12,300 nucleotides of DNA from Chloroflexota bacterium (GCA_003513015.1 DOTA01000133.1:224-12523); one strand, 5' to 3'. Positions 1 through 6,989 are shown, counted from the first letter of the stretch. Made by a program: numbers and translations. Notes: a model not told the origin generated them from the sequence alone.

Positions 1-521
1 CCTAATATGTAGGCAGCCCCTCCAGCAGCAGCGGTATATTCCAGGGCATCACCGGGACGGCCTTGGGCTGTATCCATGCCAATCGCCAGGGCATAATTCG
101 CCATCTGCGAACCCACCAGACCCATGGCGGCGACCATCGCTTCGGTACCAGCCTTGCAGGCAAACTCCCAATCGGCGGCCTGCGTGTGGGGCACAATCCC
201 CAAGGCCTCGGCCACAATCGTGGAAGTCGGTTTCACGGCATAGGGGTGCGATTCAGATCCGACCCAAACCGCCCGGATTTCCGCCGGATCAACCTGGGCA
301 CGCGCCAGCGCATTGCGGGCCGCCTCAATCGACATCGTGGCGGTATCTTCATCGAAACCCGGCACTGATTTTTCCAAAATGGGTGTACCACCCACACCAT
401 TCGTCCAAATGCGAGCGATTTCTTTCCCAGGCAGGCGATAGCGGGGCACATACGCGCCATACCCTACAATCCCCACCGGACGAGCAGGTTTTAGTAAGAT
501 CGAGTTACTTTCTGTGTTCAT
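1..521 (-). CDS. Hydroxymethylglutaryl-CoA synthase, archaeal type (partial, N-terminal part)
   Basis: This gene encodes the enzyme that condenses acetoacetyl-CoA with acetyl-CoA to give HMG-CoA, the step before HMG-CoA reductase. The first 173 codons are visible and the 3' part lies beyond position 1. It reads [20 protein letters not shown] and continues with the [11 protein letters not shown] stretch typical of the archaeal/bacterial thiolase-fold HMG-CoA synthases. A Cys in the context [11 protein letters not shown] (residue 122) fits the acyl-carrying nucleophile, and Glu90 in VGSESHP fits the general base. The His of the triad would lie outside the window. It follows mvaA on the same strand after about 95 bases, so co-transcription is likely. 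The start is ambiguous: ATG at 521 has GAGG only three bases upstream, while an in-frame ATG at 530 has only a weak GAGA. In archaeal-type clusters a thiolase and a DUF35 protein often follow, but that cannot be checked here. Confidence 0.9.
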   Translation of the reverse strand, partial: MNTESNSILLKPARPVGIVGYGAYVPRYRLPGKEIARIWTNGVGGTPILEKSVPGFDEDTATMSIEAARNALARAQVDPAEIRAVWVGSESHPYAVKPTSTIVAEALGIVPHTQAADWEFACKAGTEAMVAAMGLVGSQMANYALAIGMDTAQGRPGDALEYTAAAGGAAYIL

Positions 522-616
522 AGGCCTCATTTTCTCGTTAGACTAGATCAATTGTGGATCTTCTGCCAATCGGATTTGATGGTTTCGTTGTGAATTGATC
601 TGTGATTTCAAAGGAG

Positions 617-1927
617 CTATTTTCTGGAATTTGGGCTTGATTCCCATAAATCTAAAATTTCTCTGGCCCGGTCGCTGCGCACGGTTTTCTCGGCCACCAG
701 TTGTTCCGCCAAACGCTCTATTTGAACGCCCGCGGCCCCCGCGGCAATCGCCACCTGCCGGGCGTGCAAGCTCATATGCCCGCGCTGGATGCCCTCCGTA
801 GCCAGCGCCCGAAGAGCCGCCAGATTTTGCGCCAACCCCACGGAAACAATGATCTCCGCCAACTCTGCCGCAGATTGGATGCCCATCAATTCCAGGGCCG
901 CACGCGCCCCCGGATGAACTTTTGTGGCACCGCCCACGATGCCCACAGCCATCGGCATTTCCAGTGTACCCACCAGATTGCCCTCGGCATCCTGGCCCCA
1001 GGTACTTAAGGAGGTGTAGCGCCCGCTGCGGGCGGCGTAAGCGTGTGCCCCGGCTTCGATGGCGCGCCAATCGTTGCCGGTGGCTAATACCACGGCGTCG
1101 ATACCGTTCATGATCCCTTTGTTGTGCGTGGCTGCCCGGTAGGGATCGGCAGCCGCGAAAGCCCAGGCTGCAATAATGCCCTCCCGCACCTGCGCGCCGC
1201 TGAAATCTCCGAAGGCCAGTGGCTCCACCGGGATAGTGCAGCGCGCCCGCGCCAGGCGGCGATCTGCCAAATTCGAGAGGATGCGCAAATGCACGCGCCC
1301 ACCCGTGAGCGCTTCGAGGCGCGGCGCCAGGCGTTCACAGGCGGTGTTCACGGCATTAGCGCCCATCGCATCGCGCACATCGTAGATCAGATGCACCACG
1401 AGGAAAGCGCCAATCGGTGAATTTTCAATGATCCGCACTTCGAGGTCACGCGGGCCACCACCCAATTTTTTGAGCACGGGGTCGATTTCAGCTGTCTCCG
1501 CCAGGAGTGAATCTTTGGCTTCGAGCAGGGCCAGCCGGGCGGCGGGCGCATCGGCGACCTCCAAAACCTGGATTTGGCCGATCATTTCAGGCGGGGTGGT
1601 GCTGGCCGTGAAGCCGCCTTTCTCTCGGGTCAGTTTCGCCATAAAGGAGGCCCCTGCCACAATTGAAGGTTCTTCGACCACCATCGGAATCAGCACATCG
1701 CGCCCGTTGACGCAAAAATTCAGGCCGATGCCCACCGGCAGGGCATACAGGCCAATCACGTTTTCGATCATGTGCTGGGCTTGTTCGAGGCTGAGCCCGT
1801 TGATTCCACTCAGGGCGGCGAGGCTCTCAGGGGTGAGAAACCCTCGTGAAGCCAGTTCAGCGCGCCGTTCGTCAAGGGTCAGCTTATAAAATCCGGGGAT
1901 GCGTGAGCTTTGAAGTTGATCGGTCAT
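617..1927 (-). CDS. mvaA: Hydroxymethylglutaryl-CoA reductase, class II (degradative-type)
   Basis: This 436-residue protein converts HMG-CoA to mevalonate using NAD(P)H in the cytosol. It has the class II fold without a membrane anchor and the usual length of about 430. The catalytic set described for the Pseudomonas mevalonii enzyme (Glu83, Lys267, Asp283, His381) is matched at a constant offset of three: Glu86 in VVEEPSIVAGAS, Lys270 in HNKGIMNG, Asp286 in GNDWRA and His384 in GHMSLHAR. The dinucleotide-binding DAMGAN motif lies at 186-191. The ATG at 1927 is preceded by AGGA (1935-1938) seven bases upstream, which fixes the start. It is the first gene of a minus-strand pair with the HMG-CoA synthase, so biosynthesis is more likely than mevalonate degradation despite the historical class name. 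Cofactor preference for NADH or NADPH cannot be decided by eye. Confidence 0.96.
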   Translation of the reverse strand: MTDQLQSSRIPGFYKLTLDERRAELASRGFLTPESLAALSGINGLSLEQAQHMIENVIGLYALPVGIGLNFCVNGRDVLIPMVVEEPSIVAGASFMAKLTREKGGFTASTTPPEMIGQIQVLEVADAPAARLALLEAKDSLLAETAEIDPVLKKLGGGPRDLEVRIIENSPIGAFLVVHLIYDVRDAMGANAVNTACERLAPRLEALTGGRVHLRILSNLADRRLARARCTIPVEPLAFGDFSGAQVREGIIAAWAFAAADPYRAATHNKGIMNGIDAVVLATGNDWRAIEAGAHAYAARSGRYTSLSTWGQDAEGNLVGTLEMPMAVGIVGGATKVHPGARAALELMGIQSAAELAEIIVSVGLAQNLAALRALATEGIQRGHMSLHARQVAIAAGAAGVQIERLAEQLVAEKTVRSDRAREILDLWESSPNSRK

Positions 1928-2024
1928 GTTTTCATCCTAACAAATTTGTCCAGCCCTAATCTATGCGCGAATGACTGGCAAAAACTATCAAACATATCTT
2001 TTTAGGGTAAAATAGGGGTATGGT

Positions 2025-2028
2025 GAGG
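2025..2028 (+). promoter_or_regulatory. Ribosome binding site deciding the kinase start
   Basis: GAGG lies eight bases before ATG 2037 and five before TTG 2034. Both codons are in frame and adjacent. ATG is the stronger initiator and the spacing suits it, so 2037 was chosen. Confidence 0.6.
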
Positions 2029-2036
2029 AACAATTG

Positions 2037-3755
2037 ATGATATCGTTAACCCGAGAGCAGCTTGAAGACCGGCTGGCGGCGCTGCATCAGGCCAGTTTGG
2101 AATTGGTGCGTGATTTATCAAGAAATGCGGTTTTAGAGCGGATTACCAATCTGGCTCGTGAGCAAGCCAACGCACGTTATGCAGCCATAGGGATGGTGGA
2201 CGAAAATGGGGAGTTAGTTAAATTTATCCCGGTTGGGATGAGCGCAGAAGATATTGCCAAAATGGATCACCCGCCGCGCGGCCTGGGGCTGATTGGTGCT
2301 TTGCAGGAAGAGCGCCGCACGTTGCGCGTGGCTAACCTGAATGAAGATCCGCGCGGGATTGGTTTTCCACCGCACCACCCCCCCATGCGTTCATTTTTGG
2401 GCGTTCCGATTCTCTCAGGGGATCGCCTTTTGGGACAGATTTACCTGACCGAAAAAGAAAATGCGGCCGAATTCACCGAAGAAGATGAGCGTGTCATCGA
2501 AACCCTGGCGGCTTATGCCGCGGTGGCCATTGAGAATGCGCGTTTATATAGTGGCGTGAAAAATATTTCGGCCATGCTCGAACAGCGCAATCAGGACCTT
2601 TCGCTGCTCGATGATCTGGCGAGAACGCTGGCCAGTTCGTTACAGATCGACGAAATTCTCGACCAGACTCTCAGCCGGGTGATTAAGTACCTGGGTGTGG
2701 AGGCAGGTGAGATTTTTCTACGAGAATCGGGCACAAACAACTTGCGTTTGGCTCTGCACCGCGGAGAGGCCGCCGAAGCCTTTTTGACGCGTGATCGTTT
2801 TATGCTAGGCGAATGTTTTGTAGGCCGGGCCGCACAACTTGGGCAGGTTCTGGTGAGCATGAATCTGGAACAGGATGTGCGCTTTTTGCGCAAAGCGGTG
2901 GTGAATGCTGGGTTCAAGTGCCTGGCTTGCATTCCGTTAATGGCGCGGCGTGATGTTGTAGGCGCGATGACAGTAGTTAGCCGGAATACGCGCGAATTCA
3001 CGGAGCGGGAGATCAATTTATTGGAGGCCATCGGGGCCTGGGCTGGTACCGCCATCGAAAATGCCCGTCTGCACCGGCAAGCGCGTCGTTTAGCGGTGCT
3101 GGAAGAACGCGAACGCATTGGCATGGATTTGCACGATGGCATCATCCAATCGATTTATGGCGTTGGTCTGGCTTTGGAATATGCCCGCATGGCCATCGAG
3201 GAAGATCCCGATTTGGCCCGTTCAAAAATTTCACAAAGCATCGATGGGTTAAATGATGCCATCCGTGATTTGCGCGCTTATATTTTAGATTTGAACCCCC
3301 GTCAATTACACAGTGACGAAACGCTTAAGCAGGGTTTGCAGCGCTTGTTGGCCGAATTTCGGGCTAACACGCTGGCAGAAGCCAATTTGATTACTTCGAA
3401 CGATGAACTGACCGAACTGCCGCGCGAACACGCTCTGGCCTTATTCCACATCTGCCAGGAGGCCCTGGCGAATGTGGCCAAGCACGCCCAAGCTCGCAAA
3501 GCGGAAGTACACCTGTGGACCACCGATGAGCGCGCCTTGCTCGAAGTGACCGATAATGGTCAGGGGTTTGATGTGCGCAAACAAAATGCGGCCTTAGGAC
3601 ATGGCCTTTCTAATATGGAACGTCGGGCCTGTAAAGTGGGCGGCGATGTAGAAATTTCATCCCGACCCATGGGTGGCACCACCGTTTTAGCCTGGGTGCC
3701 CTGGCAGAAAAATGGCATTTCCTCCGACCAATCCAATGAAGCTTTATCGGGATAA
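2037..3755 (+). CDS. Soluble sensor histidine kinase, GAF-GAF-HisKA_3-HATPase_c (DosS/DevS-like)
   Basis: This 572-residue cytosolic kinase has no signal peptide or membrane segment. A first GAF domain covers about residues 15-172 and a second about 185-345. Both end in the typical AVAIENARL or GTAIENARL helix. A HisKA_3 dimerisation domain follows with the phosphoacceptor His366 in MDLHDGIIQS. The HATPase domain has an N-box around Asn479 (QEALANVAKHAQA) and the DNGQGFD G1 box at Asp506, then GHGLSNMERRA. This is NarL/DevS-class architecture, so the partner should be a LuxR-type response regulator, but none lies next to it. The first GAF holds HHPPMRSFLGVP, and 22 residues after His114 comes Tyr136, the spacing of the haem His and distal Tyr in mycobacterial DosS; haem binding is inference. 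ATG 2037 with GAGG at 2025-2028 is preferred over the TTG one codon earlier. It diverges from mvaA and ends at a strong terminator. Confidence 0.93.
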   Translation: MISLTREQLEDRLAALHQASLELVRDLSRNAVLERITNLAREQANARYAAIGMVDENGELVKFIPVGMSAEDIAKMDHPPRGLGLIGALQEERRTLRVANLNEDPRGIGFPPHHPPMRSFLGVPILSGDRLLGQIYLTEKENAAEFTEEDERVIETLAAYAAVAIENARLYSGVKNISAMLEQRNQDLSLLDDLARTLASSLQIDEILDQTLSRVIKYLGVEAGEIFLRESGTNNLRLALHRGEAAEAFLTRDRFMLGECFVGRAAQLGQVLVSMNLEQDVRFLRKAVVNAGFKCLACIPLMARRDVVGAMTVVSRNTREFTEREINLLEAIGAWAGTAIENARLHRQARRLAVLEERERIGMDLHDGIIQSIYGVGLALEYARMAIEEDPDLARSKISQSIDGLNDAIRDLRAYILDLNPRQLHSDETLKQGLQRLLAEFRANTLAEANLITSNDELTELPREHALALFHICQEALANVAKHAQARKAEVHLWTTDERALLEVTDNGQGFDVRKQNAALGHGLSNMERRACKVGGDVEISSRPMGGTTVLAWVPWQKNGISSDQSNEALSG

Positions 3756-3774
3756 GCCCCCCATAACAAAATAT

Positions 3775-3807
3775 AACGCCCTGTAAACCACTTGCGGGGC
3801 GTTTTTT
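3775..3807 (+). terminator. Rho-independent terminator after the histidine kinase
   Basis: AACGCCC (3775-3781) pairs with GGGCGTT (3797-3803) across a 15-base loop, and a run of six T follows at 3802-3807. Flanking AACAAAA upstream and TTTTGTT downstream can lengthen the helix. It starts about 20 bases after the kinase stop and separates the kinase from the following operon. Confidence 0.85.
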
Positions 3808-3844
3808 GTTATCCGCATTCAATCGAAATTTTTGCTAACGGAGA

Positions 3845-3887
3845 GCACACTGAGCTTGTCGAAGTGTGCGATATTCGATAGGCTCGG
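3845..3887 (+). repeat. REP-like hairpin element in the leader of the dimethylargininase gene
   Basis: CTGAGCTTGTCGAA (3850-3863) can pair with TTCGATAGGCTCGG (3874-3887) as a 14-bp stem with three G-T wobbles. The wobbles are allowed only in plus-strand RNA; on the minus strand they become A-C mismatches. A second, mutually exclusive stem of six perfect pairs forms between GCACAC (3845-3850) and GTGTGC (3864-3869). The core matches the TTCGACAAGCTCAGTG type of intergenic repeat that I recall from many unrelated bacterial genomes. It lies 25 bases before the gene's start codon, between the kinase terminator and the Shine-Dalgarno sequence. Confidence 0.6.
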
Positions 3888-3901
3888 GCCACTCCCTCAT
3901 C

Positions 3902-3907
3902 AAGGAG
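3902..3907 (+). promoter_or_regulatory. Ribosome binding site deciding the dimethylargininase start
   Basis: AAGGAG lies five bases before ATG 3913. The reading frame is open further upstream to a TTG at 3832, but that region is the REP-like hairpin and lacks family-like sequence, so 3913 is the start. Confidence 0.85.
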
Positions 3908-3912
3908 ACACA

Positions 3913-4671
3913 ATGTTTTCGACTGCCATCACCCGTAAACCCGGTGAAAACTTCGCCCAAGGGATCACCACCTCCCACTTGGGCGCGCCCAATTATGTGC
4001 GCATGTTGGCGCAGCATGCCGCTTACACCCAAACCTTGCAACAGCTTGGCTTAACGGTCATCGAATTGGAAGCCCTGCCCGCGTACCCCGATGCCTACTT
4101 TGTAGAAGATGTTGCCGTGATCACACCGGAGGTGGCGGTGATCACCAACCCCGGCGCGGCAGCCCGGAATGGTGAACAACAGCACATTGAGTCGGTGCTG
4201 GCGCAATTCCGTAAGATTGACCGCATTCAGCCACCCGGCACCCTCGATGGCGGGGATGTGCTCATGGTGGGCCAGCATTTTTTCATCGGCATTTCTGAGC
4301 GCACCAACCGGGCCGGGGCCGAACAGCTTGGCAGCATCCTGCAAAGGTACGGGAATACCTGGGCAGCCATTCCTGTGGGCGCGGGATTACACCTGAAGTC
4401 GAGTGTCAACTGGATTGGCGGAAACACCCTGCTGATCGGCGCGGCCTTCAGGGATCATCCGGCTTTGGATGGTTTCCGTCAAATTCAGGTTGATCCTGCC
4501 GAAGAATATGCCTGCAATACTCTCTGGATCAACGGGGTGCTTCTGACCCCGGCGGGATTCCCCAAAACCCGGGAGCAGCTCGAAACCCTGGGCCTGCCCA
4601 TCATCGAATTGGAAATCAGCGAAGCTCAAATGATGGATGGGGGTTTAACTTGTATGTCATTGCGATTCTAA
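3913..4671 (+). CDS. N(G),N(G)-dimethylarginine dimethylaminohydrolase (dimethylargininase)
   Basis: The 252-residue product belongs to the amidinotransferase/arginine-deiminase fold and best fits DDAH, which hydrolyses asymmetric methylarginines to citrulline and methylamines. Its length matches bacterial DDAH of about 254. Visible signatures are PDAYFVEDVAV (residues 59-69, with substrate-binding acidic residues Asp60 and Asp66), GTLDGGDVL with Asp112, GLHLKSSVN with His160, and the C-terminal MDGGLTCMSLRF with Cys247. The Cys-His-acid triad is complete, and the acid is Asp as in mammalian DDAH, where the Pseudomonas enzyme has Glu. There is no signal peptide. It appears to head a plus-strand group and is followed after 30 bases by a lipid kinase gene with no obvious metabolic link. 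A related amidinohydrolase or arginine deiminase activity cannot be excluded from sequence alone. Confidence 0.9.
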   Translation: MFSTAITRKPGENFAQGITTSHLGAPNYVRMLAQHAAYTQTLQQLGLTVIELEALPAYPDAYFVEDVAVITPEVAVITNPGAAARNGEQQHIESVLAQFRKIDRIQPPGTLDGGDVLMVGQHFFIGISERTNRAGAEQLGSILQRYGNTWAAIPVGAGLHLKSSVNWIGGNTLLIGAAFRDHPALDGFRQIQVDPAEEYACNTLWINGVLLTPAGFPKTREQLETLGLPIIELEISEAQMMDGGLTCMSLRF

Positions 4672-4701
4672 AATCTGATACTACTGCAAAGGTGCCCAAA
4701 C

Positions 4702-5640
4702 ATGACCCAAAGCCTGACTTATAAAATTATTGTCAACCCCACCTCCGGGCGCGGAGAGGGGGGCCAGTCGGTTACGCAAATTGAAACTTTGTTGCGTAAT
4801 CACGGATTGAATTACGAAATTGTCCTGACCGAACGCCCCTGGCACGCCGCGGAGTTGGCGCAACAGGCCGCCCAAGCTGGTTTTGATGTGGTGGTGTCCG
4901 CGGGGGGTGACGGCACGTTGAACGAAGTACTCAATGGCCTGATGGCCGCCAAAGCGCGGGGTGGCCAATCCCCAGCATTGGGCGTGATTTGTGTGGGCCG
5001 CGGCAATGACTTCGCCTTTAGCATGAACATCCCTGCGGGATTGGAAGCAGGCTGCCAAGCCCTGGCCGATGATCATCGTAAAAGCATCGATGTGGGCCGA
5101 GTTACGGGCGGGCTGTACCCCCAGGGGCGCTATTTCGGCAATGGTGTGGGCATCGGTTTCGATGCCGTGGTGGGGTTCGAAGCTCTCAAACTTAAACGGC
5201 TGCACGGTTTTCCTTCTTACCTGGTAGCAGCCCTGAAAACCATTTTTCTTTATTTTCAGGCTCCCCAGGTGCAAATTGCTTTCGATGGGCAACAAATAGA
5301 ACTCCCGGCCTTGATGGTTTCGATTATGAACGGGCGGCGTATGGGCGGCGGCTTCATGATGGCGCCCCAAGGGCATTCTGATGATGGCTTGTTGGATATC
5401 TGCATTGCCCGTCAAGTCAGCCGACCGCAGATTTTTGGCCTGATCCCTAAGTTTATGCAAGGCACCCAAGACGAACACCCTGCCATTCAAAGGGTGCTCA
5501 CCGCTGCTTTGCGGGTGACCGCCCTTCAAGGCGTGCTCCCTGCCCATGCAGATGGCGAAACCCTCTGCACCGATGGCAAAGAACTGACTTTAGAATTGCT
5601 GCCCCGTCAAATTGAACTGATTTGTTTGCCTGAAAAATGA
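4702..5640 (+). CDS. Diacylglycerol kinase-family lipid kinase (DagK/YegS-like)
   Basis: This 312-residue protein has the diacylglycerol/sphingosine kinase catalytic fold, which transfers phosphate from ATP to a lipid hydroxyl, typically making phosphatidic acid. It starts with YKIIVNPTSGRG, followed by the nucleotide-binding GGDGT at 68-72. GRGNDFA at 99-105 is the usual GTxNDFA with Thr replaced by Arg100. NGVGIGFDA (147-155), NGRRMGGGFMMAP (210-222), DDGLLDI (227-233) and HADGE (282-286) complete the family pattern. It has no membrane helix, so it should be cytosolic or peripheral. AAAGGTG at 4688-4694 is the Shine-Dalgarno sequence. Its stop overlaps the start of the acyltransferase gene (ATGA at 5637-5640), implying translational coupling and a shared lipid pathway. 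The actual lipid substrate (diacylglycerol, another lipid alcohol or an undecaprenol-like lipid) is not determinable. Confidence 0.92.
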   Translation: MTQSLTYKIIVNPTSGRGEGGQSVTQIETLLRNHGLNYEIVLTERPWHAAELAQQAAQAGFDVVVSAGGDGTLNEVLNGLMAAKARGGQSPALGVICVGRGNDFAFSMNIPAGLEAGCQALADDHRKSIDVGRVTGGLYPQGRYFGNGVGIGFDAVVGFEALKLKRLHGFPSYLVAALKTIFLYFQAPQVQIAFDGQQIELPALMVSIMNGRRMGGGFMMAPQGHSDDGLLDICIARQVSRPQIFGLIPKFMQGTQDEHPAIQRVLTAALRVTALQGVLPAHADGETLCTDGKELTLELLPRQIELICLPEK

Positions 5641-6341
5641 GCACTTACTCCCCAATTTCACGTACCGAGCGCCTGGTCAATGCCACTTTCAGAGGGATAA
5701 CTTCGATGCTCTGTCGGGTGGATGCCGAGCAGATCAAGCAGATACCCTCTCGCGGCCCGCTGATTCTGGTAGGGAATCATATTAACTTTCTGGAAGTTCC
5801 CCTGATTTATCCGCGTTTGCAAAAAGCCAGCCCGGTGACCGGGTTCGCCAAAGTTGAAACCTGGGATAATCCCATCATGGGTTGGTTATTCGATCTTTAC
5901 GGCGCGATCCCTGTTCATCGGGGCGAAGCGGATCTGACGGCCATCAAACGAAGTTTAGCCGTCTTGGAACGTGGGCATATTCTGGTAGTTACTCCCGAAG
6001 GCACGCGCAGTGGTCATGGACATTTATTGCCCGCTCACCCTGGCATGGTGATGCTGGCTTTGCTCAGCAAAGCACCCATATTGCCGATTGCCTGTTACGG
6101 GCATGAAACCTACCGGCAGAAATTTTCTCGTTTGCAGCGTGTAGATTTTCACGTGACCGTGGGCCGGGCCTTTACTTTGGATCCTTGCGGCGAAAAAGTG
6201 ACGCGTGAACTGCGCCAGCGGATGGCTGATGAAATTATGTACCAACTATCCGCTTTGCTGCCATCGCAGAATCGGGGAGTCTACACCGATCTCAACCGGG
6301 CCACGCAGCGTTACCTGAAATTTGTTGATTTGGGAAATTAA
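5637..6341 (+). CDS. 1-acyl-sn-glycerol-3-phosphate acyltransferase-family protein (PlsC-like)
   Basis: The 234-residue product matches the PlsC/LPLAT superfamily, which moves acyl chains onto lysophospholipids. The order of motifs is normal: motif I NHINFLE at 47-53, motif II GAIPVHRGE at 89-97, motif III TPEGTRSGHG at 119-128 and motif IV APILPIACYGHE at 146-157. Motif I reads H48-x4-E53 instead of the canonical HX4D, a substitution at the Asp that assists the catalytic His. All other motifs are intact, so the protein is probably active or is a distinct subfamily. No clear transmembrane helix is visible, so membrane association would be peripheral. It overlaps the upstream lipid kinase by four bases, suggesting that the pair handles phosphatidic or lysophosphatidic acid. 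No Shine-Dalgarno is needed beyond the coupling. Confidence 0.9.
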   Translation: MSTYSPISRTERLVNATFRGITSMLCRVDAEQIKQIPSRGPLILVGNHINFLEVPLIYPRLQKASPVTGFAKVETWDNPIMGWLFDLYGAIPVHRGEADLTAIKRSLAVLERGHILVVTPEGTRSGHGHLLPAHPGMVMLALLSKAPILPIACYGHETYRQKFSRLQRVDFHVTVGRAFTLDPCGEKVTRELRQRMADEIMYQLSALLPSQNRGVYTDLNRATQRYLKFVDLGN

Positions 6342-6364
6342 ACAGCATCAGTAAAGGGAAATTT

Positions 6365-6402
6365 TATAATTGGTTGCCGGTTCGTCCAATTTTTAGTAAG
6401 AT
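6365..6402 (+). promoter_or_regulatory. Candidate promoter region before the exonuclease gene
   Basis: Two overlapping signals are visible in the 67-base gap. A perfect TATAAT lies at 6365-6370 but lacks a recognisable -35. Separately, TTGCCG (6374-6379) and TAAGAT (6397-6402) are spaced by 17 bases and resemble sigma-70 boxes at four of six positions each. The second would place the transcript start at or next to the ATG at 6409, making the mRNA nearly leaderless. AATTGG (6368-6373) and CCAATT (6386-6391) form a short inverted repeat over the same stretch. All of this is pattern matching only. Confidence 0.35.
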
Positions 6403-6408
6403 CAAGGC

Positions 6409-6975
6409 ATGAACCTATCCGAACCCCGCGAAATTTACATCTCCGTGGATGTTGAAACCGCCGGGCCGACCCCGCGAGCCTATTCTCTGCTCTCGATCGG
6501 GGCTTGCGTGGTGCAAGAGCCGGCCCAAACCTTCTATATTGAACTTCGACCGGTCAACGAAAATTTTGTCGTGGAGGCCATGCAAGTCAGCGGCCTGGAT
6601 TTTGCCAAGCTCCAAAGGGATGGGGTCCCCGCACAAAATGCCATGACCCGTTTTGCTGACTGGCTGGCGCAAGTCATCCCAACCGGAAACCAACCCATTT
6701 TTGTGGGTTTCAATGCCTCTTTCGATTGGCTGTTTATCCACGATTATTTTTACCAATTTTTAGGGCATAATCCCTTTGGGCACAAAGCCCTGGATATCAA
6801 AGCCTATTACATGGGGCAAAAAGGGGTTACCTGGCAGCAAACCAGCATGAGCAGGGTCTCGAAATTCTATCTGGATGATCACCCATTATCGCATAATGCC
6901 TTGCAAGATGCCCTCGATCAGGCCCAGATTTTTCGGCAATTGCTGGCTGAAGCCAGCATAAAACAGTCACCGTGA
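6409..6975 (+). CDS. 3'-5' exonuclease, DEDDh family (DnaQ/RNase T-like)
   Basis: This stand-alone 188-residue nuclease has the RNase H-like DEDDh exonuclease fold. The Exo I motif is SVDVETAG with Asp14 and Glu16. Exo II is GFNASFDWLF with Asp106. Exo III is SHNALQDALDQA with His162 and Asp167, the HX4D spacing of the DEDDh subclass. All four metal-binding acids and the His are present, so it should be an active two-metal exonuclease on DNA or RNA 3' ends. It has no polymerase, helicase or GIY-YIG partner domain and is close to the minimal size for the fold. Only AAGG (6404-6407) one base before ATG is visible as a Shine-Dalgarno, which is too close to work well; with the possible near-leaderless promoter this may be significant. 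It ends 26 bases before the start of the next gene, which carries a nucleotidyltransferase-like motif, so the two may be co-expressed. Confidence 0.9.
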   Translation: MNLSEPREIYISVDVETAGPTPRAYSLLSIGACVVQEPAQTFYIELRPVNENFVVEAMQVSGLDFAKLQRDGVPAQNAMTRFADWLAQVIPTGNQPIFVGFNASFDWLFIHDYFYQFLGHNPFGHKALDIKAYYMGQKGVTWQQTSMSRVSKFYLDDHPLSHNALQDALDQAQIFRQLLAEASIKQSP

Positions 6976-6989
6976 GCAGTGCAAATTTT

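Noticed and set aside
545..601. Inverted repeat AGATCAATT / AATTGATCT between mvaA and the HMG-CoA synthase gene
   Set aside because: The arms are nine bases with a 39-base spacer in AT-rich sequence, and about two such pairs are expected by chance in a window this size.
543..1070. Gly/Arg-rich 175-codon open frame within mvaA in another frame
   Set aside because: Its low-complexity composition comes from the GC-rich coding sequence of mvaA, which has all its catalytic residues.
1940..1949. Palindrome ACAAATTTGT in the mvaA-kinase divergent gap, considered as an operator
   Set aside because: It is a single 10-base AT-rich palindrome with no second copy and no regulator gene nearby, so it is not distinguishable from chance.
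2008..2013. TAAAAT as a -10 box for the histidine kinase
   Set aside because: There is no acceptable -35 at 16-18 bases upstream (CTATCA matches only three of six), so it was not listed as a promoter.
4681..5547. Long open frame of 288 codons on the minus strand opposite the lipid kinase
   Set aside because: It lies fully antisense to a gene with clear family motifs, shows no recognisable domain and is explained by codon bias.
489..6403. Shared 13-mer TTTTAGTAAGATC at about 490 and about 6391
   Set aside because: Roughly one repeated 13-mer is expected by chance in 12 kb, and the first copy is inside a coding region on the opposite strand.
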